Shown: piece by piece, positions 16,577-25,264 of the stretch
Numbering within the stretch: the first letter of the stretch is position 1
Layout of the letters: every line of letters begins with the position of its first letter
NCBI RefSeq assembly: GCF_031624395.1
Contig: NZ_JAMQON010000008.1
Location: 62,001-126,000 of the forward strand
Source: Halomicroarcula saliterrae
GTDB taxonomy: Archaea > Halobacteriota > Halobacteria > Halobacteriales > Haloarculaceae
DNA length: 64,000 nt
Direction of reading: 5' to 3'
Notes under the pieces: model-generated
Databases searched by the model: none
Told to the model about the DNA's origin: nothing
Seen by the model: the letters and a program-made list of their open reading frames with translations, nothing else
Position numbers and translations under genes: made by a program

Positions 16577-16996
16577 TTACTCCTCCTCCGGCACCGTTCC
16601 CAACTCGTCTGAGACCGTTGCGATGACGCGCTCGAATCGTCCGTGCACGTCGACCGCGATCTCGTCGAGGTCTGGATTCTCCGTGATGCCGACCAGTTGC
16701 TGGGGATCGACGGCACTCACGACGACGTCACCGTCATCTGTCTCGTAGACGATGACGTTACACGGGAGCAGGGCCCCCAATTCTGGCTCTTCGGCGAGCC
16801 CCTCGTGGGCGAGTGGAGGGTTACACGCCCCGAGAATCCGGTATTGGTCGACGTCGACATCGAGCTTTTCCTTCAGGGTTGTTTTGACGTTGATGTCACA
16901 CAGGAGTCCGAATCCTTCGTCCTCTAGTGCGGTCGTGACTGCGGTTACGACATCGTCGAACGGTGCATCAATCGTTGTGGTAATGGTATACGTCAT
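16577..16996 (-). CDS. DUF302 protein
   Basis: A 139-residue protein with the DUF302 pattern: an N-terminal beta-helix-beta unit (TTTIDAPFDDVVTAVTTALEDEGFG), CNPPLAHEGL and the conserved LLPCNVIVYE. DUF302 proteins are widespread beside metal and sulfur genes and bind small molecules or metals in a few structures, but the role is unclear. Cys in LLPCN and ACNPP are candidate ligands. It starts the DUF302-SHOCT pair and follows the small gene at 17001 by 4 bases. Confidence 0.85.
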   Translation of the reverse strand: MTYTITTTIDAPFDDVVTAVTTALEDEGFGLLCDINVKTTLKEKLDVDVDQYRILGACNPPLAHEGLAEEPELGALLPCNVIVYETDDGDVVVSAVDPQQLVGITENPDLDEIAVDVHGRFERVIATVSDELGTVPEEE

Positions 16997-17000
16997 CGGT

Positions 17001-17174
17001 CTATTGGGTGTTTTTACTTTCCAAGCTCGTGATGAGCTTCGTTGCTTCCTCTTCGGTCAATCCAGCGCCGCCTGACGCATCTGAGGCGGTGAATGCACGG
17101 AGTCGTCGGCGTTCGGTAGCCTGTCTGCGCTGTTTTCGTGAGTCGATTCGGGCTATGTGTTGCGAGTCGTTCAT
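17001..17174 (-). CDS. Short charged protein, unknown
   Basis: A 57-residue protein from ATG 17174. It is basic in the first half (DSRKQRRQATERRRLRAF) and ends with TEEEATKLITSLESKN, which recalls the acidic helix of SHOCT proteins but is not a clear match. It precedes DUF302 by 4 bases and would be the first gene of that operon. The open frame continues upstream to 17594, but that extension looks non-coding. Confidence 0.45.
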   Translation of the reverse strand: MNDSQHIARIDSRKQRRQATERRRLRAFTASDASGGAGLTEEEATKLITSLESKNTQ

Positions 17175-17523
17175 TGTGGTGGTGGTCGGTCTTGTCGTGA
17201 CGCGCGTTTCGAGCCAGTCCGTGACCGGAATCGACGCACGTCGAGTTCTGTTCAGATCGCTCGAGCCGTTCCTGACGGATTCAGAGAGATCGTTGTTGTC
17301 GGGGTAGCTCAATCCTGTGTCCCATATTTTGTATGTCCATTCCTCTTCTCCACAATACTTTGGACGGCTGCTGGAGACATAACCGGCTAAGTCCGTTTGC
17401 TGACCCAGCAAATCGCTCCGTCGTTTAAGAATACTCTCTCGTTGTCCTGTTCTCCCGAGAATGCACGCCGGCGATACGAATCCACGTGGAGGACACGGAA
17501 AAGCACATGAGGGGTAGAAGGAC
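17175..17523. other. Intergenic region with a perfect inverted repeat
   Basis: No convincing gene. It holds the 17-base repeat at 17396-17412, a TATA-like TTTAAG at 17423-17428 (plus strand) and an 18-codon open frame from 17461 (MHAGDTNPRGGHGKAHEG) of doubtful meaning. It may be the remnant of a lost HTH-DUF7521 promoter. Confidence 0.4.
17396..17412. promoter_or_regulatory. Operator-like repeat TTTGCTG-ACC-CAGCAAA
   Basis: A perfect 7-base inverted repeat with a 3-base centre. The same 17 bases occur at 29119-29135, where they sit next to the TATA box of a HTH-DUF7521 operon. Here no such regulator is adjacent, so the site may serve the DUF302-SHOCT operon (start 17174) or be left over from a deletion. 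Confidence 0.6.
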
Positions 17524-17886
17524 TCACTGTGTGAGCGAGCGTCGTCGGGACTCGAACTCCTCGTCCGAGAGTTCACCCCGCGCGTAGCGCTCACGGAGTT
17601 CGGCGAGTGCAGTATCCGGCCCAGAGCCCGGTTCCTCGCGGTTAGTTCCGTACACGAAGAGCAGGATGAGTCCGATCAGGAGCAGCGGCCAGAGGAACAT
17701 CCCGCCCCCGAGCATCCCGAAGCCGCCAAGTCCGCCCATACCGCCCCAGCCGCCGCCCATCATACCGCCGCCGTAGCTTCCACTACCGTGGGCAGCAGCT
17801 GTTCCAGTCGCTGCGACCAGCAGCGGGACAGCGACGAGCGTGAGTCGACGAGCAGTGCCTCCGAGGTGAGTGGTGGGTTTCGTCAT
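17524..17886 (-). CDS. SHOCT protein with signal peptide and Met/Gly-rich region
   Basis: A 120-residue protein with an N-terminal signal (TLVAVPLLVAATGTAAAHG), a Gly/Met-rich segment (GGGMMGGGWGGMGG), one transmembrane helix (about 65-82) and a C-terminal SHOCT motif (LAELRERYARGELSDEEFE). The Met-rich region would face outward. It follows the small His/Met-containing secreted protein at 17938 by 51 bases, so both may be co-expressed. Confidence 0.8.
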   Translation of the reverse strand: MTKPTTHLGGTARRLTLVAVPLLVAATGTAAAHGSGSYGGGMMGGGWGGMGGLGGFGMLGGGMFLWPLLLIGLILLFVYGTNREEPGSGPDTALAELRERYARGELSDEEFESRRRSLTQ

Positions 17887-17937
17887 GATTGGGAATTGGT
17901 GGTGAGTTTCGGTATTCGGTCGAAACGGTCAGGGCCG

Positions 17938-18234
17938 TCAGCAGTGGCCCTGTCCGTACGTCCCGCCGTTGTAGTCGTCGTCAGCCATGTCCTGGGCCAT
18001 CTCGTCGACGGTCACACCCATGTGCGATTCCATCCACTCGACGCTACCAGGGCCCATGTGCTCGGTCATCTGCGCCTCCATCCAGGCCGCCCAGTCATCG
18101 GCGGTAGCATTGTCAGTGGGCGCATCGTCTGCGGTCGTGTCGGTGCCGTGTGCGCTGACCACGGGCGCGGCGAACGCGAGTCCGACGATCGCGAGCGCCA
18201 CGAGCAGCCAGCCGCCGAGTTTGAAGTTTGTCAT
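17938..18234 (-). CDS. Small secreted His/Met-rich protein
   Basis: A 98-residue protein with a clear signal peptide (LLVALAIVGLAFAAPVVSAHG) and an acidic mature region with repeated Met and His (WMEAQMTEHMGPGSVEWMES) ending in GQGHC. The Met/His content suggests metal binding outside the cell. No known domain is recognised. It lies upstream of a SHOCT gene that also carries a signal peptide. Confidence 0.65.
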   Translation of the reverse strand: MTNFKLGGWLLVALAIVGLAFAAPVVSAHGTDTTADDAPTDNATADDWAAWMEAQMTEHMGPGSVEWMESHMGVTVDEMAQDMADDDYNGGTYGQGHC

Positions 18235-18679
18235 TGTCTTTCTCCTCGGTTACTCGTAGGACCCCTCGGGAGTTATCGACGTGGGTGTGAATCCACGCAG
18301 GAGAACGTTCGAGAACGTGTATAGGGCGTTCTAACCGTTTTCCAAGGACAGAACCGTTCATCCGTGCCGAATTCGGTTGCTATGTAACTTTTTGAATACT
18401 CTGAAGAGTACTTTTGAACGATTAGATACCCCAAGGGTGATAAGCTGCTTGGCCACCTACGGCGAAGTTAGAACGAATGAGCGAGCTCGAAATTTCATCG
18501 ATTTACCGCGTATGATCGGCTCTTTACTATCGAATCTTACTGTGGCGGTGTATTTATTGGAGATTGGATTGTAAACCATAGTATCAAACTCATGTCTAAG
18601 TTTGTCCATCAGGAAATGTTGAAATACAAGGAAATCATCACAAATGGCGTGTTGGAGTTGCTACTTCGGCCACGATACA
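18235..18679. other. AT-richer intergenic region, no gene seen
   Basis: A 445-base stretch visibly richer in A and T than its surroundings. One 65-codon open frame (18377-18574) looks like random sequence with no start context. The composition continues into the next gene, which suggests that this segment was acquired separately. Confidence 0.5.
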
Positions 18680-19708
18680 ATGTCGAATAACTCCACGACG
18701 GAGATCCGTGTCGCTGTACTCGTAGGAAGCGAGCACATTGAGCGATGGCGATGGAACGCATTAGCCGCACTCGCAACGGAGCCCGATATCCGGATCACCC
18801 ACGTCGTAGTCAACGAAGGATCTTCGAGTTCGTCCGGAAAATCGGGAGTAGCGACTTTCGTTCGCGACGCGTTCAGACGATTCAGAGAATATCCACTCTG
18901 GTCGCTCGTCGGTGTTGGTCGAATACTTTCGTCCGTTCCTGTGTACTCACAGCCGCTCCACATCGATGCGATACCGGAAATTTCGAGCGCCGAACGATTG
19001 TCGTGTTCCCCAATTACGGTAGATGAGCTCTGGAATGAACTACCTGAGGAGACGATCGACAGACTCGAAGGCGTCGACGTCATTGTGCGGTTCGGATTCG
19101 GGATGTTAAAAGGGCGGGTGCTTACCACCCCAACGTATGGTGTACTTAGTTACCATCCTGGCGATATTCGTGTATACCGCGGTCAGCCGGGTGGGTTTTG
19201 GGAATTTCTCAACAGCGAAAGCCAAATGGGTGTGACCGTTCAGCGACTCAACGAAACACTTGACGGCGGAGAAATTGCGGCGCTTGAGTCTATCGACACC
19301 AGCGATCTGAACACGTGGCAGGAGATCAAAGTACGGGCCTACACCACAGCAGAACGAATGTTAGTACCCGCCGTTCGTACGGTCACAAGTGGAGATGTTA
19401 AACAACCCGACCAGATTGGCGAACTGTATCGAATCCCAAAGGGTTGGGATGTTATTCGGTATCTTGCGAAGAATACACAGGGACGAGTTCGGAACTTCAC
19501 AGACACAGTTCGACGATCCACTGGTAAATGGATTCAGCCGGGAACTGTGGCCCTTCTCATCCTGATCGGATTGCTGAACGCCGGGCTACATCCTCTCTTC
19601 AGCCATCACTATATCATCCCGATCCATCTCGAACAAATCCTAGGACTCGTACTCCTCGTGGGTGGGTTCATGTACCTCCTCGGTATGGACCGGCACCATA
19701 CAGTCTAG
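18680..19708 (+). CDS. Formyltransferase-like protein with C-terminal membrane helices
   Basis: The first 240 residues (from ATG 18680) resemble the formyltransferase fold of methionyl-tRNA formyltransferase and related sugar N-formyltransferases: a Rossmann start (RVAVLVGSEHIERWR), FGFGMLKGRVL and the HPGD-x5-RGQPGGFWEF motif. The usual catalytic Asn is not evident. The C-terminus adds two transmembrane helices (about 280-300 and 312-330), unlike classic members. ATG 18644 is an alternative start. Codon use is AT-richer than its neighbours. A role in cell-surface sugar modification is possible but unproven. Confidence 0.6.
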   Translation: MSNNSTTEIRVAVLVGSEHIERWRWNALAALATEPDIRITHVVVNEGSSSSSGKSGVATFVRDAFRRFREYPLWSLVGVGRILSSVPVYSQPLHIDAIPEISSAERLSCSPITVDELWNELPEETIDRLEGVDVIVRFGFGMLKGRVLTTPTYGVLSYHPGDIRVYRGQPGGFWEFLNSESQMGVTVQRLNETLDGGEIAALESIDTSDLNTWQEIKVRAYTTAERMLVPAVRTVTSGDVKQPDQIGELYRIPKGWDVIRYLAKNTQGRVRNFTDTVRRSTGKWIQPGTVALLILIGLLNAGLHPLFSHHYIIPIHLEQILGLVLLVGGFMYLLGMDRHHTV

Positions 19709-19862
19709 ATCGGTCGCCGCCTGATTGCTACTGTTCTATGTACAGTTTGGAATCTTAACCTCAACTGCAGAAATTTCTCCTCCCCAGCTAGGTCGTGTAG
19801 CGATTCATCGAATCAAGAACGGCAGTGAACAGCCTCGAATTAGTTCAGCTATTCCGTAGACT

Positions 19863-20351
19863 ATGCCACTCCAAGGACTTCTCACACAGATCGAACACGC
19901 GCTCGCACCGGTTCGCCACATCATGAAACCGATTCTGTCGGACCCGCTCGTGATGGGTGTCTGGGCGCTGTTCGTCCTCGCGTCCGTCGGCACCCTCTGG
20001 TGGGACATCCGCGAGCGGAATCAGGCGCTGCCATCGCTGATGAAAGGCGTCTGGACGCTGGTCATCCTCTATTCCGGGCCGTTCGGCCTGGCGGTCTACT
20101 GGTACTCGGGACGCACCCAGATTAGTAACGATTCGGTGTGGCGGCGCGGGTTCCGCTCGACCGCTCACTGCTATTCGGGATGTGGTGCCGGTGAAGTTCT
20201 CGGGTTCGCGCTCCTCGCGGGCCTGCTCGCACTTCAGAGTACGCTCCTCGTCGCTGCAGGAACGTTCGCGCTCGCGTATCTATTCGGCTACGCCCTGACA
20301 GTCGGTCCGCTGATCGAGGATGTGCTCACTGTCTGGCATTACGGGGTTTGA
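19863..20351 (+). CDS. DUF4396-like membrane protein
   Basis: A 162-residue protein with four predicted helices. The segment STAHCYSGCGAGEVLGF matches the conserved HCxxGCGxG core of DUF4396. The His and two Cys in this motif could bind metal or heme. In bacteria such proteins often occur near copper genes. It precedes the ion-channel gene by 27 bases, likely in one transcript. Confidence 0.7.
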   Translation: MPLQGLLTQIEHALAPVRHIMKPILSDPLVMGVWALFVLASVGTLWWDIRERNQALPSLMKGVWTLVILYSGPFGLAVYWYSGRTQISNDSVWRRGFRSTAHCYSGCGAGEVLGFALLAGLLALQSTLLVAAGTFALAYLFGYALTVGPLIEDVLTVWHYGV

Positions 20352-20378
20352 TCAGACTTCGAGCATAACGACAGACCA

Positions 20379-21377
20379 GTGAACTATTTATACTTCGGCT
20401 TGGGCGTGGGTCTGCTCGTCGTGACCGCGATCGATTTCCTGTGGACGACCCTTTGGGTCGAGGGCGGTGCAGGACCCCTCACCGCACGCTTGATGCGGGG
20501 AAAGTGGAAGCTGCTACGACGCGTTGGAACCTACAGCCCCCGCATTCGGACGCTCGCTGGTCCGATGGTTCTCGTCCTCGGGCTTGGGATGTGGATTGCT
20601 CTGCTCTGGGGTGGGTGGATGTTCGTCTTCGCGAGTGTCGAGAACGCTCTGAGAGACACCATCGACGCGGGCCCCATCTCCTGGGCCGAGCGGTTCTATT
20701 TCGTGGGGTATTCGTTGTTTACGATGGGCAACGGTGACTTCGCTCCCAGAGATGGCCTCTGGCAGATCCTGACTGCACTGATGACCGCCAGCGGGATGTT
20801 GCTGGTGACGCTGAGCATCACCTACGTCCTCTCCGTCCTCGAGGCTGTCACGCAGAAACGCACGTTCGCGCGAGACGTAAGCGGGCTCGGACTGGACAGC
20901 GAATCGATCGTCACCACCACCTGGAACGGTGATGAGTTCGACAACGTCGCGCTCCCACTCAACAGTATTACCACAGCGCTGAACGAACTGACAGCCAATC
21001 ACAAGGCCTACCCGATTCTGCACTACTTCTACACCGACGACCGCGAGGCTGCCGCCGTCTTGAGTGTTGCCAGTCTTGACGACGCACTGACTCTCTGGCA
21101 GCGAGCGACGCCAGAGGAGAACAGGCCCAGCGACTCGGTTCTCGAAAATGCCCGATCGAGTGTTCAGGGCTACCTCGACACGGTCAGCACGTTCGCGACG
21201 CAGTCCGACGAGCGTCCACCACCACCAGACCTCACCCTCCTACGCAAGGCGGGTGTCCCGACGGTGTCAGACGAGGAGTTCGACGACGTATTCGAAGAGC
21301 TGAAAGAGCGACGTCGAACCATGCACGGATTGATTCAGGCGGACGCGCGCCAGTGGCCGGGAACCCGAGAGGAGTAG
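20379..21377 (+). CDS. Two-helix ion channel protein
   Basis: A 332-residue protein from GTG 20379. Helices lie at about 1-20, 60-85 and 128-152, with a pore loop at residues 112-122 (SLFTMGNGDFA). The filter MGNGD replaces the TVGYGD of potassium channels, so selectivity may differ. The C-terminal 170 residues are soluble, acidic and helical with no RCK (TrkA-N) motif. It follows a DUF4396 gene by 27 bases. Confidence 0.75.
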   Translation: MNYLYFGLGVGLLVVTAIDFLWTTLWVEGGAGPLTARLMRGKWKLLRRVGTYSPRIRTLAGPMVLVLGLGMWIALLWGGWMFVFASVENALRDTIDAGPISWAERFYFVGYSLFTMGNGDFAPRDGLWQILTALMTASGMLLVTLSITYVLSVLEAVTQKRTFARDVSGLGLDSESIVTTTWNGDEFDNVALPLNSITTALNELTANHKAYPILHYFYTDDREAAAVLSVASLDDALTLWQRATPEENRPSDSVLENARSSVQGYLDTVSTFATQSDERPPPPDLTLLRKAGVPTVSDEEFDDVFEELKERRRTMHGLIQADARQWPGTREE

Positions 21378-21605
21378 TATCGACGGTTGAACACCCCTCA
21401 CTCAATCATTAGTTGAGACACCGACCTTCATTTCGTCGCTCCACCAAGAGTGTACGTCAGGGTACAACTGATGTCTGAGTGGCAGGCATTTGAGTAAGAG
21501 TCCTGTCTCGACTGCGGACGTGCTCTAGCCCGTATTAGGCGACGAACGTGAATTCGAGTGTGCGGGCAACAATGGCCTTCGTTCGACTCAAACCTCGCTA
21601 CTGAG

Positions 21606-23015
21606 CTACTCGACGTATCTCACGACGCGCGCCATGCCCGCATCGAGATGGTAGAGGTTGTGGCAGTGGAACAACCACCGGCCGGGATTGTCCGCATGGA
21701 AGTCGACCGTCACTTGTCCCATATGTCCCGGTACGAGAACGGTGTCTTTGATAGCGTTGCCGACCTGGAAGAAGTGGCCGTGAAGGTGCATCGGGTGAAC
21801 GACCGGGCTCTGGTTGGTCATCCGAATCCGGACGTGTTCTCCGGGTCGAATGTTTAGCGGATCGGCATCAGGGTAGGCCTGCCCGTCTATCGTCCACGTG
21901 TAGGACTGGCCCCCGCCGCGTGAGAGCGTCAGGTCGAACGTCCGGTCGGGACGCCCGCTCACACCGTCGAGCGAGGAGACCGCTCGAAGGTCGCCGTACT
22001 GCAATCGGTTATTCGAGGACGATGGAGACTGTGGAGTGCCCGAACCACCCGTGGACTCGTACTCGACGACGGCTCTGGCTGGTGGTTCGTTGCCGTCGAG
22101 TGCGTCCGCCTGGAGGAACCATCTCCCCGGATTCGTCGCTTCGACGACGGCGTCGTACCGCTCGCCAGCACCGAAGACGAACGAGTCTGCGTCGACGGGT
22201 TCGACGGGTTGGCCATCGGCATGGGTCACCGTCATCTCGTGGCCGGCGATCCGCACCCCGAAGACCGTCGCACTGGAAGCGTTCACGAACCGGAAGCGAA
22301 TTCGCTCGCCCTCAGCTACGTCGAACATCTGGGGGTTCTCAGGAAGGCGACCGTTGATTAGGAGTCCCTCGTATGGCGGCCGAACGTCGCCCATCATCCT
22401 GCCTCCCCCACCCATCCCTCTGTCCGACGGGAGGCGTGGCTCTCCGGGGAGGTAATCGTCGACGACGACGACGTACTCGCGGTCGTACTCGACGTGTGGG
22501 TCGGGTTCTTCGACGATCAGTGGGCCGAGCAATCCCCGGTCGAGCTGGAGCCCGACGTGGCTGTGGTAGAAGTACGTCCCGGCGGGTTCGGCACGGAACG
22601 TGTAGGTGAACGTCTCACCGGACGCGATCGGGTCTTGGGTCACGTTCGGCACGCCATCGACCGGATTCGGAACCGGAATACCGTGCCAGTGAATCGTGGT
22701 TTCCTCTCGGAGGTCGTTGGTCAGTTCGACACTGAGCACGTCACCCTCCTGAACGCGCAGCTCCGGTCCCGGGAATTGCTCGTTGTACGTCCAGTTGGTC
22801 GTCGACGTCTCGGGGGACGGTCGAATGGTTCCGGACGCCGCGGTGAGGCTGACGGACGTATCTGGCTCGTCAGTGACGGTCGAGCGTGGCGTCACCTCAC
22901 GACCACCGTCATCGTCGGTGCCCGGGAGCTGACCGGCGCAGCCCGCGAACGCTCCGAGAGTAGATGCGCCTGTCAACTGGAGAAGCCTGCGGCGGGAGAA
23001 TCCTCTGGAGGTCAT
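21606..23015 (-). CDS. Three-domain multicopper oxidase
   Basis: A 469-residue laccase-type enzyme with a Tat motif (SRRRLLQL) and lipobox (FAGC). All four copper motifs are present: HWHGIP, FYHSHVG, HPMHLHGHFF and HCHNLYHLDAGM, which supply the type 1 ligand set including Met and the trinuclear centre. Such CopA/CueO-like enzymes oxidise Cu(I) outside the membrane. It lies downstream of a membrane-anchored regulator and a YHS permease on the same strand, gaps about 125 bases each. Confidence 0.9.
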   Translation of the reverse strand: MTSRGFSRRRLLQLTGASTLGAFAGCAGQLPGTDDDGGREVTPRSTVTDEPDTSVSLTAASGTIRPSPETSTTNWTYNEQFPGPELRVQEGDVLSVELTNDLREETTIHWHGIPVPNPVDGVPNVTQDPIASGETFTYTFRAEPAGTYFYHSHVGLQLDRGLLGPLIVEEPDPHVEYDREYVVVVDDYLPGEPRLPSDRGMGGGGRMMGDVRPPYEGLLINGRLPENPQMFDVAEGERIRFRFVNASSATVFGVRIAGHEMTVTHADGQPVEPVDADSFVFGAGERYDAVVEATNPGRWFLQADALDGNEPPARAVVEYESTGGSGTPQSPSSSNNRLQYGDLRAVSSLDGVSGRPDRTFDLTLSRGGGQSYTWTIDGQAYPDADPLNIRPGEHVRIRMTNQSPVVHPMHLHGHFFQVGNAIKDTVLVPGHMGQVTVDFHADNPGRWLFHCHNLYHLDAGMARVVRYVE

Positions 23016-23140
23016 TTCCCTTATTTTCGTGGTCGACGAGTATAGGCCTCGCGCTGAAGGAGGGTCATATGGCCATCGCTCAGTTTGATTTCAACACCTA
23101 CGACGCCGGTGAATGGTTCTGAATCGTCGGAGATTCCCTG

Positions 23141-23737
23141 CTAGTTCATTTGTTTCTCTTGTAGGTCGTCACTCGGATAGATGCGATACGTCCGCCCTTG
23201 GCGCTCGCGGTACAGCAAGCCGCGCCTCTCAAGGGTACTAACCGTCTGGCTCACCTTGCTCTTCGAGAAGTCCGAGCGGTCCCGCAGTTCGATCTGTGTG
23301 ATGCCGGGCGAGGAGAGAACCGGCTTGAGGATACGGCGTTCGTCTTCCGGTAGGAGGTCTAACACGCGAGCCTGTGGCTGGGACTCCGGATTGATAGCTT
23401 CATTCGGCTGGATCTCTGGTGATTTGGCGCTCTCACGAGCGGTTGCGCTCTCCACCTCGTCCTGTGAGTGATCGGGTACATCTGTGCCGGTGAGGTCGTC
23501 CCGAACCACGAGATACCCCCCGCCGATGACAGCCGAGACGAGGAGGGTTCCGAGGACGTACCAGAGCGGGTTCGTTCCGTGAACCGCCCCCATCGACATT
23601 CCCATCATCGATCCCATCTCCTCGAATGCTTGCCGTTGCTGGTACGCATCCCAGCTGAGCGCACCGCCGATGATGAGAACGGCAGCGACGAGGAAACCGA
23701 CCACCGTATCGGCTCGCCGTCGATTCATCCCTCCCAC
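23141..23737 (-). CDS. Membrane-anchored winged-helix regulator with Met-rich loop
   Basis: A 198-residue protein. Two transmembrane helices (about 11-28 and 58-77) enclose an outer loop with five Met and one His in a short stretch (MGSMMGMSMGAVHG, 41-54). After a disordered acidic linker, residues 125-190 form a winged helix (LLPEDERRILKPVLSS, SKSKVSQTVSTLERRGLLYRE) like the MarR/DUF7343 type. The layout fits a one-component sensor: metal is bound outside and DNA inside. It sits between the YHS permease and the multicopper oxidase, which are likely targets. This is inference from architecture. Confidence 0.8.
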   Translation of the reverse strand: MGGMNRRRADTVVGFLVAAVLIIGGALSWDAYQQRQAFEEMGSMMGMSMGAVHGTNPLWYVLGTLLVSAVIGGGYLVVRDDLTGTDVPDHSQDEVESATARESAKSPEIQPNEAINPESQPQARVLDLLPEDERRILKPVLSSPGITQIELRDRSDFSKSKVSQTVSTLERRGLLYRERQGRTYRIYPSDDLQEKQMN

Positions 23738-23860
23738 CTCGATCTAGCGTGATACTCGTTCATGCCCGAGAGTTGGTGAGACTTCGCTGTACCAGTTGTG
23801 ATTGACCGAGGCTAGTCTCGGGGCTGCTTGATTTCGGAACGATGTATCGAGACATGACGG

Positions 23861-25264
23861 TCAGTGGTGTTCATGACTCTGGGACGTCCCCGTTCCAGAG
23901 GGCTGTGGGTGTTGCTGTGCGAATTCGGATGGGTGCTTCTCGAACGACCGCTTGCATCGCTTCGAGCAGAAGTAGTACGTCTCGTCGTCGTGGGTGAGAC
24001 TCGGCCCGCTATCGTCGGTCCGCATCCCACAGACGGGGTCCCGGTATTGGCCGGGAGCACCCAATCCTCGACGATAGACGTAGAGGAGGAACCCGGAGAG
24101 CGCGAACGCGATGATGTTGAGGTAGAACGTGTAGTTGAGTTCGAAGTACGTCTGTTCGGACGCGGTCTGGCCGCCGGTGAGATTCGGAACGATGCCGAGG
24201 GCGTTGAACAGTTCTTCCATGAGAAAGCCCGTGAAGGCCATCGTCACGAAGAATACGCCGAGAATGTACAGCATCACTTTCCAGCCGTAGTACTTCCGGT
24301 AGACGTTCAGAACGGGAATCGTGATGAGGTCGGCGTAGACGAACGCGATGATGCCGGCGAAGCTGACGCCACCGCCCCACAGCGCGACGGCGAACGGGAC
24401 GTTCCCCATACTCCCGACGAAGCTGAGCACGGCGATTGTGACACCCATAATCGCGTTCTCGGCGCTGACGAGCAATCCCTCACCCTGCAGGAAGAGCGAG
24501 TTCCACACCCACTGTGGCACGAACACGATGACGAACCCCGAAATCAGAAAGCCGGCGATGATGTCTTTCCAGATCATCGACCACTCCTTGCGGTACTGAT
24601 TCCCGACCTTGTACCACCCACCCCACGAGAAGAGTTCGTCGCGCCACCCGCCACTACTGGCAGCCTCTTGCTCGTAGGTCTCCATACAACCCTTCGAGCA
24701 GAACTTCAGCGTCTCGCCCCCGTCGGTCGTAAGCGAGTACTCGTTTTTCCCTTCCATCCCGCAGGTCGGATCCTCGGTGATTCCCCCCTCGTCGTCTCGC
24801 TGGTTCAGTTCCTGGCGAACTTGATCGAAGAGATTCTCGGGGAGCGTCAGATGAACGAGCAGTGCCATCACCGCGATGAGGATGACGCCACCGAGGAGTT
24901 CTGCGACGAGGAACTCCCACCCGAGGAGAATCAGAATCATCAGACCCAACTCCACGATGAGGTTCGTCGACGCGAACATGAACGCGAGGAAGTTCACTGT
25001 ATGCGCTCCCTTCTTGAACAATCCTTTCCCGATGGCGACGGCCCCGAAGCTACACCCACTACTCGCAGCGCCGAACAGTGTCGCCTTTGTGAGTCCACTC
25101 AGGTTCCCCTCTCCGAGAACGTTGGCCATCCGCTCTTTCGAGACGTAGACCTGGACGAGACTCGTGATGGCGAGCCCCATAATAATCGCCCACGCGGCTG
25201 TCCAGAGAAATCCAATACCGATCCGTAGCGATTCGAGAATCCCCTCGACGAGCGCGGCCTGCAT
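23861..25264 (-). CDS. YHS-domain permease (COG0701-type)
   Basis: A 467-residue membrane protein with about ten helices. It has the COG0701 permease halves (ATLFGAASSGCSFGAVAIGKGLFKKG and VLSFVGSMGNVPFAVALWGGG) and two YHS metal-binding domains, one in the middle (DPTCGMEGK...FCSKGC) and one near the C-terminus (DPVCGMRTDD...FCSKRC), then a His-rich tail ending HEHH. Members of this family are implicated in metal or arsenic efflux. A paralogue lies at 37405-38739, and a scrap of a third is at 59358-59543. A TAGAATCAA element lies 73 bases upstream. Confidence 0.85.
   Translation of the reverse strand: MQAALVEGILESLRIGIGFLWTAAWAIIMGLAITSLVQVYVSKERMANVLGEGNLSGLTKATLFGAASSGCSFGAVAIGKGLFKKGAHTVNFLAFMFASTNLIVELGLMILILLGWEFLVAELLGGVILIAVMALLVHLTLPENLFDQVRQELNQRDDEGGITEDPTCGMEGKNEYSLTTDGGETLKFCSKGCMETYEQEAASSGGWRDELFSWGGWYKVGNQYRKEWSMIWKDIIAGFLISGFVIVFVPQWVWNSLFLQGEGLLVSAENAIMGVTIAVLSFVGSMGNVPFAVALWGGGVSFAGIIAFVYADLITIPVLNVYRKYYGWKVMLYILGVFFVTMAFTGFLMEELFNALGIVPNLTGGQTASEQTYFELNYTFYLNIIAFALSGFLLYVYRRGLGAPGQYRDPVCGMRTDDSGPSLTHDDETYYFCSKRCKRSFEKHPSEFAQQHPQPSGTGTSQSHEHH

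Noticed and set aside
17001-17594. A 197-codon reading of the gene upstream of DUF302
   Set aside because: The first 140 codons overlap a SHOCT gene end and the operator region and lack haloarchaeal acidic character; only the last 57 codons are kept.
18377-18574. A 65-codon open frame in the AT-richer gap
   Set aside because: No motif, no promoter at a suitable distance and no neighbour relation.
23864-25228. A 454-codon plus-strand open frame
   Set aside because: Antisense shadow of the YHS permease; its translation is rich in His, Arg, Glu without any domain.
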